Source of the DNA: Peribacillus sp044761985
Lineage (GTDB): Bacteria > Bacillota > Bacilli > Bacillales > DSM-1321
Assembly (NCBI RefSeq): GCF_044761985.1
Contig: NZ_JBIWDK010000003.1
Coordinates: forward strand, 434,001 to 498,000
Direction of reading: 5' to 3'
DNA: 64,000 nucleotides
Position numbers and translations under genes: made by a program. Positions 25,348 through 34,003 of this stretch are shown one piece after another. The first letter of the stretch is position 1, and each line of letters begins with the position of its first letter. The notes beneath the pieces were generated by a model. The model was not told the DNA's origin. It worked only from the letters and a program-made list of their open reading frames with translations, and did not search any database.

Positions 25348-25402
25348 GTACGAATATAGAAACCTTTTATAAATGGGGGGTAGGAATATGGAAACCTTTA
25401 TA
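25348..25402 (+). repeat. Imperfect tandem duplication spanning the nuclease start codon
   Basis: Copy 1 (25348-25371) reads GTACGAATATAGAAACC and copy 2 (25380-25402) reads GTAGGAATATGGAAACC, each followed by CTTT(T)ATA. The start codon ATGG of copy 2 corresponds to ATAG in copy 1, so the first copy cannot initiate. Confidence 0.6.
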
Positions 25403-26488
25403 CAACAAATTAAAGCGCTATCAACTAGGATAGAACGAATAAAGGATAACATTCAAACTGAGGAAGCAACTAAAACCTCGTTAATTATGCCGTTAATACA
25501 AGCATTAGGATATGATATTTTTAACCCCGAGGAATTAGTACCAGAATTCATAGCTGATGTTGGAATAAAAAAAGGTGAAAAAATTGATTATGCCATAATG
25601 GAAAACGGACACCCTGTTATTTTAGTTGAAGCAAAATGTGTGCATGAAAAACTACATAAACATGATTCGCAATTATTTAGGTATTTTGGAACTACCAAAG
25701 CTAAGTTTGCAATCTTGACCAATGGTATTGAATATAAGTTCTTCACCAATTTAGAAGAACCTAATAAAATGGATGACAAACCATTCTTTATATTTAATTT
25801 ACATGAAATAAGAGAAAATCACCTTCTGGAGTTAGCCAAATTTAGAAAAAACTTTTTCAATGTAGAAAATGTATTAACTACTGCCTCCGAATTAAAATAT
25901 ACAAATGAAATTAAGAATTTTTTAACTCAACAATGGGAGGAACCAAATGAAGAGTTTATCAAATTCGTATTAAATGATGTTTATCAAGGTGTAAAGACAA
26001 AAAAAGTAATCGATAATTTTCGGGAAATAGTAAAAAAATCCCTTAATCAATTCGTCAATGATAAAGTAAATGATAAGCTTCAAAAAGCTTTAAGTTCAAC
26101 TGATGGAAATGAGTTGAATACGACGGAAAAAATAAATGACGATATAGCACCAACAAACGAAGAAGAGCTAATTGATGAACTGGAAAAAGTAGTAGATGGA
26201 CCTGTGATTGTGACAACCGAAGAAGAAATAGAGGGATATGTTTTAATAAAACTTATGCTTAAGGAAAACCTAGATGCAAATAGAGTTTACTATAGAGATA
26301 ATAAAAGTTATTTTAATGTTTTACTGGATGATAATATCCGTAAATGGATTTGTAGATTAGGTTTTAATACTAGTAATAAGTATATCCAATTAAATGATGA
26401 ATTAAAAACTACACATAAATTAGATAGTGTAAACGACATTTTATTATACAAAGATGAAATATTAAGGGTTACCGAACAATTCAACTAA
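25388..26488 (+). CDS. Standalone HsdR_N-like PD-(D/E)xK nuclease
   Basis: A 366-residue protein. The N-terminal ~150 residues match the type I restriction endonuclease R-subunit N-terminal domain: helix with TEEATKTSLIMPLIQALGY, then the catalytic core D67 (KIDYAI) and E81-A-K83 (LVEAKC), then QLFRYFGTTKAKFAILTNG. The C-terminal half is a charged linker (about 230-280) plus a compact domain of unknown type. Helicase, methylase and specificity subunits are absent here and next door. The AT-rich composition suggests transfer. ATG 25388 is favoured because a G-run lies 7 nt upstream; ATG 25373 is possible. Likely a DNA nuclease in defence or repair, but target unknown. Confidence 0.75.
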   Translation: METFIQQIKALSTRIERIKDNIQTEEATKTSLIMPLIQALGYDIFNPEELVPEFIADVGIKKGEKIDYAIMENGHPVILVEAKCVHEKLHKHDSQLFRYFGTTKAKFAILTNGIEYKFFTNLEEPNKMDDKPFFIFNLHEIRENHLLELAKFRKNFFNVENVLTTASELKYTNEIKNFLTQQWEEPNEEFIKFVLNDVYQGVKTKKVIDNFREIVKKSLNQFVNDKVNDKLQKALSSTDGNELNTTEKINDDIAPTNEEELIDELEKVVDGPVIVTTEEEIEGYVLIKLMLKENLDANRVYYRDNKSYFNVLLDDNIRKWICRLGFNTSNKYIQLNDELKTTHKLDSVNDILLYKDEILRVTEQFN

Positions 26489-26527
26489 AAATAGTTGATG
26501 ATTGGACACCTTATAATTAGACAAATA

Positions 26528-26555
26528 TAGCCACGTGACTATAAACACGTGGCTA
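26528..26555. terminator. Hairpin B flanking the nuclease island
   Basis: TAGCCACGTG and CACGTGGCTA form a perfect 10-bp stem with an 8-nt loop. It could end both the nuclease gene and the minus-strand aminopeptidase transcript. Its stem is identical to the core of hairpin A. Confidence 0.7.
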
Positions 26556-26627
26556 ATGAATTTTGTTCTAAAAACATGTGAAATCCAAAGTTATAAACCT
26601 TCAAAACCCACTATATCAATACTCCAA

Positions 26628-27860
26628 TTAAAACGCCCAATCTCCATTACGGAAGACAGGTTCTGAAGTGCCGTCAGGAAGGATGCCGTCGATGTTCATT
26701 TTATCCGAACCAATCATGAAATCAACATGGGTTAGACTTTCGTTCAGACCATGTTCCGCCAGTTCCTCGGGGCTCATGTTTTTCCCGCCTTCAAGACAGA
26801 ATGCATAAGAGCTTCCGATTGCTAAGTGGTTGGATGCATTTTCATCGAATAATGTATTGAAGAATAATACGTTTGATTGGGAAATGGGCGAATTGAATGG
26901 GACTAGTGCCACTTCTCCTAGATAGTGTGATCCTTCATCCGTATCGACCAATTGTTTCAGTATTTCTTCGCCTTGTTCAGCCTTCACTTCCGTGATCCGG
27001 CCGTCCTTGAACGTCACGGAGAAATGATCGATGATATTGCCGCCGTAACTAAGCGGTTTTGTGCTTGCAACCGTTCCATTTACGCCTGTTTTCAATGGGA
27101 CCGTGAACACTTCTTCCGTTGGCATGTTAGCCATGAATTCATGTCCTTGCTCATTGATGCTACCAGCTCCGCACCAAAGGTGTTTTTCAGGCAATTCGAT
27201 GGTTAAATCTGTGCCTGGTGCCGTGTAGTGCAATTTCTGGTAATGCTTTTCATTTAAATAATCCACTTTTTCATGAAGCGTGTCGTCGTGTTTCTTCCAA
27301 GCCTCGACAGGTTCTTTTACATCAACCCGGACTGCTTTAAAGATCGCTTCCCAAAGTGCATCGATGCGTTTCTCTTCAGCTACTTCAGGGAAGACTTTAT
27401 CAGCCCAAGCTTGTGAAGGGACTGCGACAATGGACCAACTCACTTTATCGGACTGCATATATTGACGCCATTTTTTCAGTGCGGTACCCGATGCCTTTTG
27501 GAAGTTGGCGATCCGCTCAGGTTGAACATTCTTCAAAAGGTCAGGACTTGAGGAGATGACCGATAGAAAAGCTGCACCATTTTCAGCAAGCTCGATCGTT
27601 TCTTTTGCCCGCCATTCTGGATACTCGTTAAATACTTCAGCGGGGGCCATTTCATATTTTGTACGACCAACAATATCATCATTCCAGTTAACAATGACAT
27701 TACGTGCGCCGTTTTCATAAGCCTTTTTAACGATGAGCCGAACAAGTTCAGCTCCTTCTAAGGTTGTGTTTAAAACGAGGGTTTGTCCCTTCTGGATATT
27801 GACGCCGACTTTAACGGCCAGTTCTGCGTATTTTTCTAAATTGGTTTGAAATTCATTCAT
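26628..27860 (-). CDS. M29 family aminopeptidase (AmpS-like)
   Basis: A 410-residue metallo-aminopeptidase of the thermophilic aminopeptidase family (M29). It begins MNEFQTNLEKYAELAVKVGV as in Bacillus AmpS. The metal- and substrate-binding C-terminal half is intact: HLWCGAGSINEQGHEF, PLSYGG, ENASNHLAIG, and the HVDFMIGSDKM motif near the end. Cytoplasmic dimer removing N-terminal residues from peptides with Co/Zn. An AGGAAG binding site lies upstream. No operon partners. It converges with the nuclease gene. Confidence 0.92.
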   Translation of the reverse strand: MNEFQTNLEKYAELAVKVGVNIQKGQTLVLNTTLEGAELVRLIVKKAYENGARNVIVNWNDDIVGRTKYEMAPAEVFNEYPEWRAKETIELAENGAAFLSVISSSPDLLKNVQPERIANFQKASGTALKKWRQYMQSDKVSWSIVAVPSQAWADKVFPEVAEEKRIDALWEAIFKAVRVDVKEPVEAWKKHDDTLHEKVDYLNEKHYQKLHYTAPGTDLTIELPEKHLWCGAGSINEQGHEFMANMPTEEVFTVPLKTGVNGTVASTKPLSYGGNIIDHFSVTFKDGRITEVKAEQGEEILKQLVDTDEGSHYLGEVALVPFNSPISQSNVLFFNTLFDENASNHLAIGSSYAFCLEGGKNMSPEELAEHGLNESLTHVDFMIGSDKMNIDGILPDGTSEPVFRNGDWAF

Positions 27861-27994
27861 CTTTTAAAACTTCCTTTCTCTTATCTACAGTTTAATTGTA
27901 TCGATAATTTCTGAAAAAAGAAACTTTTTACACATATGTATCATAAAACGTGGGGGTTCAAATAAATCCGATAAAAAAATAGAGGAGGATGGAA

Positions 27995-28018
27995 AAGCTG
28001 AGTGCAGGGACTCAGCTT
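27995..28018 (-). terminator. Terminator of the short flavoprotein gene
   Basis: AAGCTGAGT and ACTCAGCTT form the stem; on the minus strand TTTTCC follows. Confidence 0.65.
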
Positions 28019-28033
28019 CTGTGAACACTCTCA

Positions 28034-28597
28034 TTATTTTTTCAGTACATCATGGTCTACATAACGTTCCCCGTTGATTTCACTTAATAGGTTAATAGCC
28101 ACTCTGGCTCCGTCACCGGCTGTAACGATAGTATGAACGCTCACGCCTGCACCAGCGCCAGCGGCCCAAATTCCCTCTACGGATGTTTTCCCTAGTGAAT
28201 CCACGTCATACACTTTTTTAGTGCGCGGCTCTATGCCGTCTTTTGTTGTGACTCCCGCTTCTTCGGCTAGATTAGTGATCATTCCCGTCGCGAGGATGAT
28301 GTAAGTAGCATCAATAGGGCCGTTTTCCGTTTCGATTGTAAATCCTTGTTCCGTTTTTTCGATGCCTGTAACTTTCGTTTCGATATGTTCAGCACCGAAT
28401 TTCTTTGCCTGTTGAATTCCGATATGGACTAAGTCAGGTCCAGAGATTTCATCCACACCATAATGGTTTTCCATCCAGGCTTTTTTTGTGATACTTGCAT
28501 TGCTGTCGAGAATGACTGTCTTTTTTCCTGCCTTGGCCGTGAAGATGGCGGCACTTCCGCCAGCGGGTCCGGCACCGATAATGGCAATTTCATACAT
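28034..28597 (-). CDS. Short FAD-dependent oxidoreductase (thioredoxin reductase-like, lacking CxxC)
   Basis: A 187-residue protein with an N-terminal FAD-binding Rossmann motif (IIGAGPAGGSAA) and the C-terminal FAD segment ending VEGIWAAGAGAGVSVHTIVTAGDGARVAINL. It covers the FAD half of a thioredoxin reductase-like fold but has no NAD(P)H-binding domain and no redox CxxC. Such short proteins exist in several Bacilli, so it is probably complete, not a pseudogene. The reaction is unknown and a partner may supply electrons. GGAGGAATATTCC precedes the ATG. Confidence 0.75.
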   Translation of the reverse strand: MYEIAIIGAGPAGGSAAIFTAKAGKKTVILDSNASITKKAWMENHYGVDEISGPDLVHIGIQQAKKFGAEHIETKVTGIEKTEQGFTIETENGPIDATYIILATGMITNLAEEAGVTTKDGIEPRTKKVYDVDSLGKTSVEGIWAAGAGAGVSVHTIVTAGDGARVAINLLSEINGERYVDHDVLKK

Positions 28598-28717
28598 AGG
28601 AATATTCCTCCTTTTTCTCTAGTTTGATTCTATCAAACGTACATAGGAAAAGGCTATTGAAATGATTTGAGAATAATCACAATAGTAAAATATATTAAAA
28701 GGGTGCAAAAAGCATGG

Positions 28718-28745
28718 AAGAGAGGGTCCCGGAAGACCCTCTCTT
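28718..28745 (-). terminator. Terminator of dhaS
   Basis: AAGAGAGGGTC and GACCCTCTCTT form an 11-bp stem immediately after the dhaS stop. Confidence 0.75.
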
Positions 28746-28752
28746 TTAAAAA

Positions 28753-30240
28753 TTATTTGTCTAGGTTAATCCAGACGCTTTTAACTTCTGTATAATTTTC
28801 AAGTGCATAGGAACCCATTTCCCGTCCGATTCCGGATTGCTTATAACCACCGAATGGGGAGGCTGCATCAAATGCATTATAGCAGTTTACCCAGACAGTA
28901 CCGGCACGTAACTTTCCTGCTACATAATGGGCGTTAGCTAGATCGCTTGTCCATAAACCGGCAGCCAACCCATATTCACTTGCATTTGCCCGGTTGATTA
29001 CATCGTCTATATTCTCATACGGCATGGCAGCAATGACTGGACCAAATATTTCTTCTTTGGCAATGGTCATTTCCTCTTCTACACCGGCAAAGATCGTTGG
29101 TGAAACAAAGTAGCCTTCATCGCTAGGATTGTTTCCTCCTACCAATATTTCTGCACCCTCTTTTTTTCCTTTTTCAATGTAACCAAGAACTCGATTCTGC
29201 TGTTCCTGGGAAACGAGTGGTCCAATTTGTGTATTCGGATCCAATCCGGCTCCTTGTTTGATCTTTTTAGCGTGACTAGTCATATCAGCCACGACATTAT
29301 CATAGTGTTTCTTTTGTATATAAACCCGGGAGCCGGCACAGCATACCTGACCCTGGTTAAACATGACACCATTTAAAGCTCCAGGAATGGCTTTGGAGAA
29401 GTCGGCATCTGGAAGAATGATGTTAGGCGATTTCCCTCCGAGTTCCAGTGTCACGCGCTTCAATGAATAAGAAGCAGAACGCATGATCATTTTCCCTACT
29501 TCAGTAGAACCGGTGAAGGCAATCTTATCGACTTCAGGATGGTCGACAAGGGCTTGACCAGCCGTTTCACCGAATCCAGGGACGATATTGACGACACCGT
29601 CAGGGAAACCGGCTTCCGCGATTAGCTCTGCTAAATAAAGGGCGGATAATGGCGTTTGTTCGGCAGGTTTCAAAATGACCGTGCAGCCAGTCGCAAGAGC
29701 GGCTCCAAGTTTCCACATCGCCATAAGAAGCGGGAAGTTCCAAGGGATGATTTGACCAACGACGCCTACAGCCTCATGTTTTGTATAGTTGAAGTAATTT
29801 CCATTTACCGGAATAGTTTGACCGACGATTTTAGTTGACCAGCCAGCAAAATATCTCATATGCTCAATGGCTAGAGGGATATCCGCATTTGTTGTTTCAC
29901 TGATGGGCTTTCCATTGTCCAGTGTTTCTAATTGCGCTAATTCTGTTTTATTTTCTTCCATTAAATCTGCTAGTTTATACATCAACCTGCTACGGTTAGC
30001 GGCGCTCATCTTGGACCAAGGGCCTTCATCGAATGCTTTTCTTGCGGCCTTAACGGCTAAATTGATATCTTCTTTATCCGCTTCATATATATCTGCGAGT
30101 TTCTTGCCTGTTGCGGGGTTGGGAGTGGTAAAGGTCTTCTTCGAGGCACTTTCTACGAATTTTCCATTGATATAGAGCTTTTTAGGACCTTTTAAAAACT
30201 TGTCCAGCTTTCCACTTACTTCTAACGTTAGATTGGTCAT
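28753..30240 (-). CDS. dhaS: NAD-dependent aldehyde dehydrogenase DhaS
   Basis: A 495-residue aldehyde dehydrogenase, the same length as B. subtilis DhaS and very similar along its length. Visible: the NAD-binding PWNFPLLMAMWKLGAALATG, FTGSTEVGK, the general base ELGGKSP (E about 268) and the catalytic cysteine in FNQGQVCCAGSR (about 302). It oxidises aldehydes to carboxylates in the cytoplasm. ATG 30240 has AGGAGGG upstream; a longer reading from 30276 is rejected. A perfect CcpA cre site lies 53 bp before the start, so carbon-catabolite control is likely. Confidence 0.93.
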   Translation of the reverse strand: MTNLTLEVSGKLDKFLKGPKKLYINGKFVESASKKTFTTPNPATGKKLADIYEADKEDINLAVKAARKAFDEGPWSKMSAANRSRLMYKLADLMEENKTELAQLETLDNGKPISETTNADIPLAIEHMRYFAGWSTKIVGQTIPVNGNYFNYTKHEAVGVVGQIIPWNFPLLMAMWKLGAALATGCTVILKPAEQTPLSALYLAELIAEAGFPDGVVNIVPGFGETAGQALVDHPEVDKIAFTGSTEVGKMIMRSASYSLKRVTLELGGKSPNIILPDADFSKAIPGALNGVMFNQGQVCCAGSRVYIQKKHYDNVVADMTSHAKKIKQGAGLDPNTQIGPLVSQEQQNRVLGYIEKGKKEGAEILVGGNNPSDEGYFVSPTIFAGVEEEMTIAKEEIFGPVIAAMPYENIDDVINRANASEYGLAAGLWTSDLANAHYVAGKLRAGTVWVNCYNAFDAASPFGGYKQSGIGREMGSYALENYTEVKSVWINLDK

Positions 30241-30292
30241 TGTTTCCCTCCTGAATATAATGATTATATTGGGCAAAACATGATGACTTAAT

Positions 30293-30306
30293 TGATAACG
30301 CTTTCA
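30293..30306 (-). promoter_or_regulatory. Catabolite-responsive element (cre) upstream of dhaS
   Basis: On the minus strand TGAAAGCGTTATCA matches all 14 positions of the cre consensus TGWAARCGYTWNCW. It lies upstream of a TATAAT on the same strand near 30264-30269. Confidence 0.75.
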
Positions 30307-30425
30307 TATGCCAATATTTATCATAAAATAAATAGATGAAATATTCAATCATTACTATTCGACATTTTATTCTTAAATGGAAAAAGGCTTGAAATCAACG
30401 TTTTTTCTATTTGAGTAAAGAAAAG

Positions 30426-30435
30426 TGTCAAGACA
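30426..30435 (+). promoter_or_regulatory. Candidate NiaR operator upstream of niaP
   Basis: TGTCAAGACA is a near palindrome; its reverse complement TGTCTTGACA resembles my recollection of the core NiaR (YrxA) operator that represses NAD-synthesis and niacin-uptake genes when niacin is plentiful. It lies 90 bp before the niaP start. Confidence 0.45.
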
Positions 30436-30524
30436 GTTGTAAATACTATAGCGAAAAGGAAAATTAATAGGTAATATTAAATAGGAGAATATATTGGTAA
30501 GCGATCAGATTTTAGGAGGTTTAT

Positions 30525-31730
30525 ATGGAAAACAATGCGAAAGTGATATCGCAGCGTAAACTGCTGGGTGTCGCTGGTTTTGGATGGATGTTTGATGCAC
30601 TTGATGTCGGGATGCTTTCTTTTATCATCGTTGCATTGAAACAGGATTGGAATTTAACGAGCCAACAGGTCGGTTGGATCGGAAGTATCAATTCTATCGG
30701 GATGGCAGTAGGGGCGATTCTCTTTGGAGCAATGGCAGACCGGGTTGGCAGAAAGAATGTCTTTATCATAACCTTATTATTATTTTCGATTGCGAGCGGT
30801 CTGTCTGCAGCCGTCAGTACGCTTAGTTTATTCCTGATTTTGCGTTTCTTGATAGGGATGGGGCTCGGGGGAGAGCTACCCGTTGCTTCAACACTCGTTT
30901 CTGAAAGCGTCGAGGCAAGTAAAAGGGGACGTGTTGTGGTACTCCTTGAAAGTTTCTGGGCGGTCGGCTGGTTGTTGGCGGCGCTCATCTCTTATTTCAT
31001 CATTCCTGTATACGGATGGCGTGTGGCTTTGTTATTAAGTGCGGTTCCGGCATTATATGCTCTATATCTACGTTTGAAATTACCCGATTCTCCTAAATAT
31101 ACGGAGCTTGAAAAGAAACAGAGACCGTCTGTGCTGAACAACATGAAAATGGTCTGGCAAAAAGGGCACGCACGTCAGACACTTGTTTTATGGATTCTTT
31201 GGTTTTGTGTGGTCTTTTCCTATTACGGCATGTTTTTATGGTTACCAAGTGTCATGGTCATGAAGGGCTTCAGCATGATTCAGAGTTTTGAATATGTATT
31301 GATCATGACGTTAGCCCAATTGCCTGGTTATTTCTCTGCTGCGTGGCTGATAGAGAAGATGGGGCGTAAGTTCGTATTGATTACATATTTAATAGGAACG
31401 GCAGGTAGTGCATTTTTCTTTGGCTCCGCTGAAGGCTTATCACTCTTGATCGTATCCGGCATGTTCCTATCGTTTTTCAACTTAGGTGCATGGGGGGCGC
31501 TTTATGCGTATACACCTGAACAGTATCCAACCGTCATTCGTGGAACAGGGACGGGGTTAGCAGCTGGAGTCGGACGCGTCGGGGGCATTTTGGGGCCGTT
31601 GCTTGTCGGGTATCTAGTTGCTGGAGATACACCGATATCGACCATCTTCACGATTTTCACAATCGCAATTTTAATTGGTGCTGTTGCTGTGGCATTTGGA
31701 AAAGAAACGAAGAATACCATTCTTTCATAA
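30525..31730 (+). CDS. niaP: Niacin transporter NiaP (MFS)
   Basis: A 401-residue, 12-helix MFS protein highly similar to B. subtilis NiaP (YceI): ISQRKLLGVAGFGWMFDALD at the N-terminus, the MFS loop motif GAMADRVGRKN, GMGLGGELPVASTLVSE, and GAWGALYAYTPEQYPT. It imports nicotinate/nicotinamide by proton symport for NAD synthesis. TTTTAGGAGG precedes ATG. Its presence fits a niacin-scavenging lifestyle and may relate to the NadD paralog in the kyn operon. It converges with the thiamin operon across a shared terminator. Confidence 0.92.
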   Translation: MENNAKVISQRKLLGVAGFGWMFDALDVGMLSFIIVALKQDWNLTSQQVGWIGSINSIGMAVGAILFGAMADRVGRKNVFIITLLLFSIASGLSAAVSTLSLFLILRFLIGMGLGGELPVASTLVSESVEASKRGRVVVLLESFWAVGWLLAALISYFIIPVYGWRVALLLSAVPALYALYLRLKLPDSPKYTELEKKQRPSVLNNMKMVWQKGHARQTLVLWILWFCVVFSYYGMFLWLPSVMVMKGFSMIQSFEYVLIMTLAQLPGYFSAAWLIEKMGRKFVLITYLIGTAGSAFFFGSAEGLSLLIVSGMFLSFFNLGAWGALYAYTPEQYPTVIRGTGTGLAAGVGRVGGILGPLLVGYLVAGDTPISTIFTIFTIAILIGAVAVAFGKETKNTILS

Positions 31731-31732
31731 AG

Positions 31733-31766
31733 GAAGGAGGATGACTCGAAATGAGCATCCTCCTTC
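31733..31766. terminator. Bidirectional terminator between niaP and thiE
   Basis: GAAGGAGGATG and CATCCTCCTTC form an 11-bp stem with a 12-nt loop. Confidence 0.8.
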
Positions 31767-31768
31767 TA

Positions 31769-32404
31769 TTAATTAGTGAATCTTTTTATAGTGTATGAAA
31801 GGAGTGTAGCCGCGTCCATTGGATTTTTTGCCTGTGTAATGGCAGAGACGACCGCAGCACCGGCAATTCCACTTTTAGAAAGCCTGTTGATATTATCCGC
31901 TGTAATCCCACCGATCGCAACGGCAGGAATCGAGGTACTGTGACAAATTCTCTCCAGTTCCCCTTTTTTCAAAGCAGTTGCGTCTTGTTTCGTTTTTGTC
32001 GGGAATACAGAGCCAACACCAATATAGTCAGCGCCATTGTTTTCAGCTTCAAGGGCCTCCTCCAAGGTAGAGACGGATACTCCAATGATCATATTGTCAG
32101 GAACAAGGGTCTTGATGATGGGAAGAGGAAGGTCATCCTGCCCAACATGAATTCCATCCGCTCCTACAGCAAGCGCAATATCCACGCGGTCATTAATGAT
32201 TAACGGAATCGAAAGTTCATCAAGGACACCTTTTAATAGAGAAGCTTTTTGATAAAAAGTAAGGGAAGATGCCTGCTTTTCTCTAAGTTGGACGGCCGTA
32301 ACTCCGCCTGAAACCGCCTCGGTGATGATAGTGGTCATGTCCTCGACGGCTAATGATTCTTCCGTGACTAAATAAAGGCTCAAATCAAATGGCACTTTCT
32401 TCAT
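31769..32404 (-). CDS. thiE: Thiamin-phosphate synthase
   Basis: A 211-residue TIM-barrel enzyme joining HMP-PP and thiazole phosphate to thiamin phosphate. Motifs: VQLREK (about 38-43), LIINDRVDIALAVGADGIHVGQDDLP, IIGVSVST, DYIGVGSVFPTKTK and AIGGIT, with phosphate-binding glycines near the C-terminus. It is the last gene of the operon, overlaps thiM by 20 bp, and has AGGTGA before ATG. Confidence 0.95.
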   Translation of the reverse strand: MKKVPFDLSLYLVTEESLAVEDMTTIITEAVSGGVTAVQLREKQASSLTFYQKASLLKGVLDELSIPLIINDRVDIALAVGADGIHVGQDDLPLPIIKTLVPDNMIIGVSVSTLEEALEAENNGADYIGVGSVFPTKTKQDATALKKGELERICHSTSIPAVAIGGITADNINRLSKSGIAGAAVVSAITQAKNPMDAATLLSYTIKRFTN

Positions 32405-33200
32405 GCATTTTCACCTCGTATTTCCATATGGAATCATTCATTCCTGAGATGGCATCGATAATCCGTGTCCGGTATGTCCCTGTGCCATCATTTTTTTCAA
32501 GGGTTCTGGCAGCAAGCTCACCAGAGATGCTCATGGTTGAAATTCCTGCGATAGCAGCTGAATAGTAATCCTCCGTAATTCCGCAGAAGACCCCAATCAA
32601 GGCCGTCGACATACAGCCTGTGCCGGTCACCTTTGTTAAAAGAGGGTTTCCATTATCGATGATGGACGTACGTGAAGAGTCACTAACGGCATCCTTGGCT
32701 CCACTCACGACGACAACACTCTTCAGTTTTCTAGCAGCACGTAGGGATAGTTCTGCATTACTCATGGAAAGCGGTCCTGAATCGACCCCTCGCGTTACGA
32801 TATCGCCTCCCATTAGCCGATGGACTTCACTTGCATTGCCGCGAATAATCTGGACAGTCATTGAATCGAGCAGTTCCATAGCTTTCTCTGTTCGGTAAGT
32901 GGTGGAACCGACGCCCACAGGATCTAAAATTACGGGTATATGGCAATCGTTCGCTGTTTTCCCGGCAATCGCCATCGCCTCCAAGGAAACATCATCCAGT
33001 GTACCTAAGTTAATCACCAGTGCTTGTGCCAGTTTGACCATGTCCGCCACTTCTTTTGGATTGGAAGTCATAACGGGAGAACCACCAATTGCCAGGGTAG
33101 CATTGGCACAATCATTTGCAGTAACAAAGTTGGTGATTTGGTGGACGAGTGGTTGTTTCTTTCTCACTCTGCCAAATAAGTCTGCAACGGATGTATTCAT
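32385..33200 (-). CDS. thiM: Hydroxyethylthiazole kinase
   Basis: A 271-residue ribokinase-like enzyme phosphorylating the thiazole alcohol for salvage. Motifs: PLVHQITNFVTANDCANA at the N-terminus, ILDPVGVGST in the middle, RGNASEV, and the anion-hole/catalytic TGTGCMSTAL (Cys replaces the usual serine position as in B. subtilis ThiM). It overlaps thiD by 4 bp and thiE by 20 bp, so it is translationally coupled. Confidence 0.95.
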   Translation of the reverse strand: MNTSVADLFGRVRKKQPLVHQITNFVTANDCANATLAIGGSPVMTSNPKEVADMVKLAQALVINLGTLDDVSLEAMAIAGKTANDCHIPVILDPVGVGSTTYRTEKAMELLDSMTVQIIRGNASEVHRLMGGDIVTRGVDSGPLSMSNAELSLRAARKLKSVVVVSGAKDAVSDSSRTSIIDNGNPLLTKVTGTGCMSTALIGVFCGITEDYYSAAIAGISTMSISGELAARTLEKNDGTGTYRTRIIDAISGMNDSIWKYEVKMHEESAI

Positions 33201-34003
33201 GTGAAATCACTCCGTTCCTTTTTATAAAATTGATGGAAATGGTGAACGGGTCCGTGTCCCTTACCGAGTTCTAAGCTATTTCGTATCGCTTCTGAAATAT
33301 AGATTTTCGCTTGTTCAATGGACGTCGCTAAAGGAAGTCCATTAGCAAGATTAGATGCAATGGCAGAGGAAAGGGTACAGCCAGTTCCATGCGTATTTTT
33401 CGTATGAATGCGTTCACCCTTGATCCAAGAGAACTCCTTGCCATCATAAAAGAGATCATTTGGATTTCCTGCTGCATGTCCTCCTTTCAGTAAAACAGCC
33501 TTCGGACCCAGTTCCAGAATAGCGGTACATGCCTTATAAAAGTCCTGCTTCGTCCGGATCGGGAATCCGGTAAGGACCTCTGCTTCCGGTATATTCGGCG
33601 TGACAAGTGTAGCAAGTGGAAGTAAATCGATTTTTAACGACGAAACGGCCCTCTCATCTAACAGATGGTGTCCACTTTTGGAAATCATGACAGGATCAAG
33701 GACGACGATAGCCGGTTTAAATAATTTTAGTGAATGGGCGACGGTTTCGACCGTCTCCTTTGATCCAAGCATCCCTATTTTTACTGCGTCTACACGAATG
33801 TCTTCAAATACGGCCGCAATTTGATCGGTGATCACAGGGAGATCGATGGGCTGTACAGATCGAACTTCCAAGGTATTCTGTGCCGTAACGGCGGTGATAA
33901 CAGACATGCCATAAACCCGATGGGCCGAAAATGTTTTTAAATCAGCTTGGATGCCGGCTCCGCCCCCAGAGTCAGATCCGGCGATCGTTAGTGCCCTTTT
34001 CAT
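33197..34003 (-). CDS. thiD: Hydroxymethylpyrimidine (phosphate) kinase
   Basis: A 268-residue ribokinase-family enzyme making HMP-P and HMP-PP. Motifs: the N-terminal TIAGSDSGGGAGIQADLKTF, GMSVITAVTAQNT, VLDPVMISKSG, and the active-site HTKNTHGTGCTLSSAIA. It starts 32 bp inside the end of thiW and overlaps thiM by 4 bp. A pyridoxine kinase side-activity is possible in this family, but the operon supports thiamin salvage. Confidence 0.94.
   Translation of the reverse strand: MKRALTIAGSDSGGGAGIQADLKTFSAHRVYGMSVITAVTAQNTLEVRSVQPIDLPVITDQIAAVFEDIRVDAVKIGMLGSKETVETVAHSLKLFKPAIVVLDPVMISKSGHHLLDERAVSSLKIDLLPLATLVTPNIPEAEVLTGFPIRTKQDFYKACTAILELGPKAVLLKGGHAAGNPNDLFYDGKEFSWIKGERIHTKNTHGTGCTLSSAIASNLANGLPLATSIEQAKIYISEAIRNSLELGKGHGPVHHFHQFYKKERSDFT

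Larger units (their letters stand above)
24928..25387. other. AT-rich intergenic region before the nuclease gene
   Basis: About 460 bases without a gene. It contains hairpin 25011-25042, two tandem copies of GCCGATTAGA (25121-25130 and 25133-25142) and a TATAAT at 25306-25311. Base composition drops sharply here compared with flanking genes. Confidence 0.5.

Noticed and set aside
30521..30988. 155-residue minus-strand frame opposite niaP
   Set aside because: Antisense to the niaP coding sequence, Ser/Pro-rich composition typical of a shadow.
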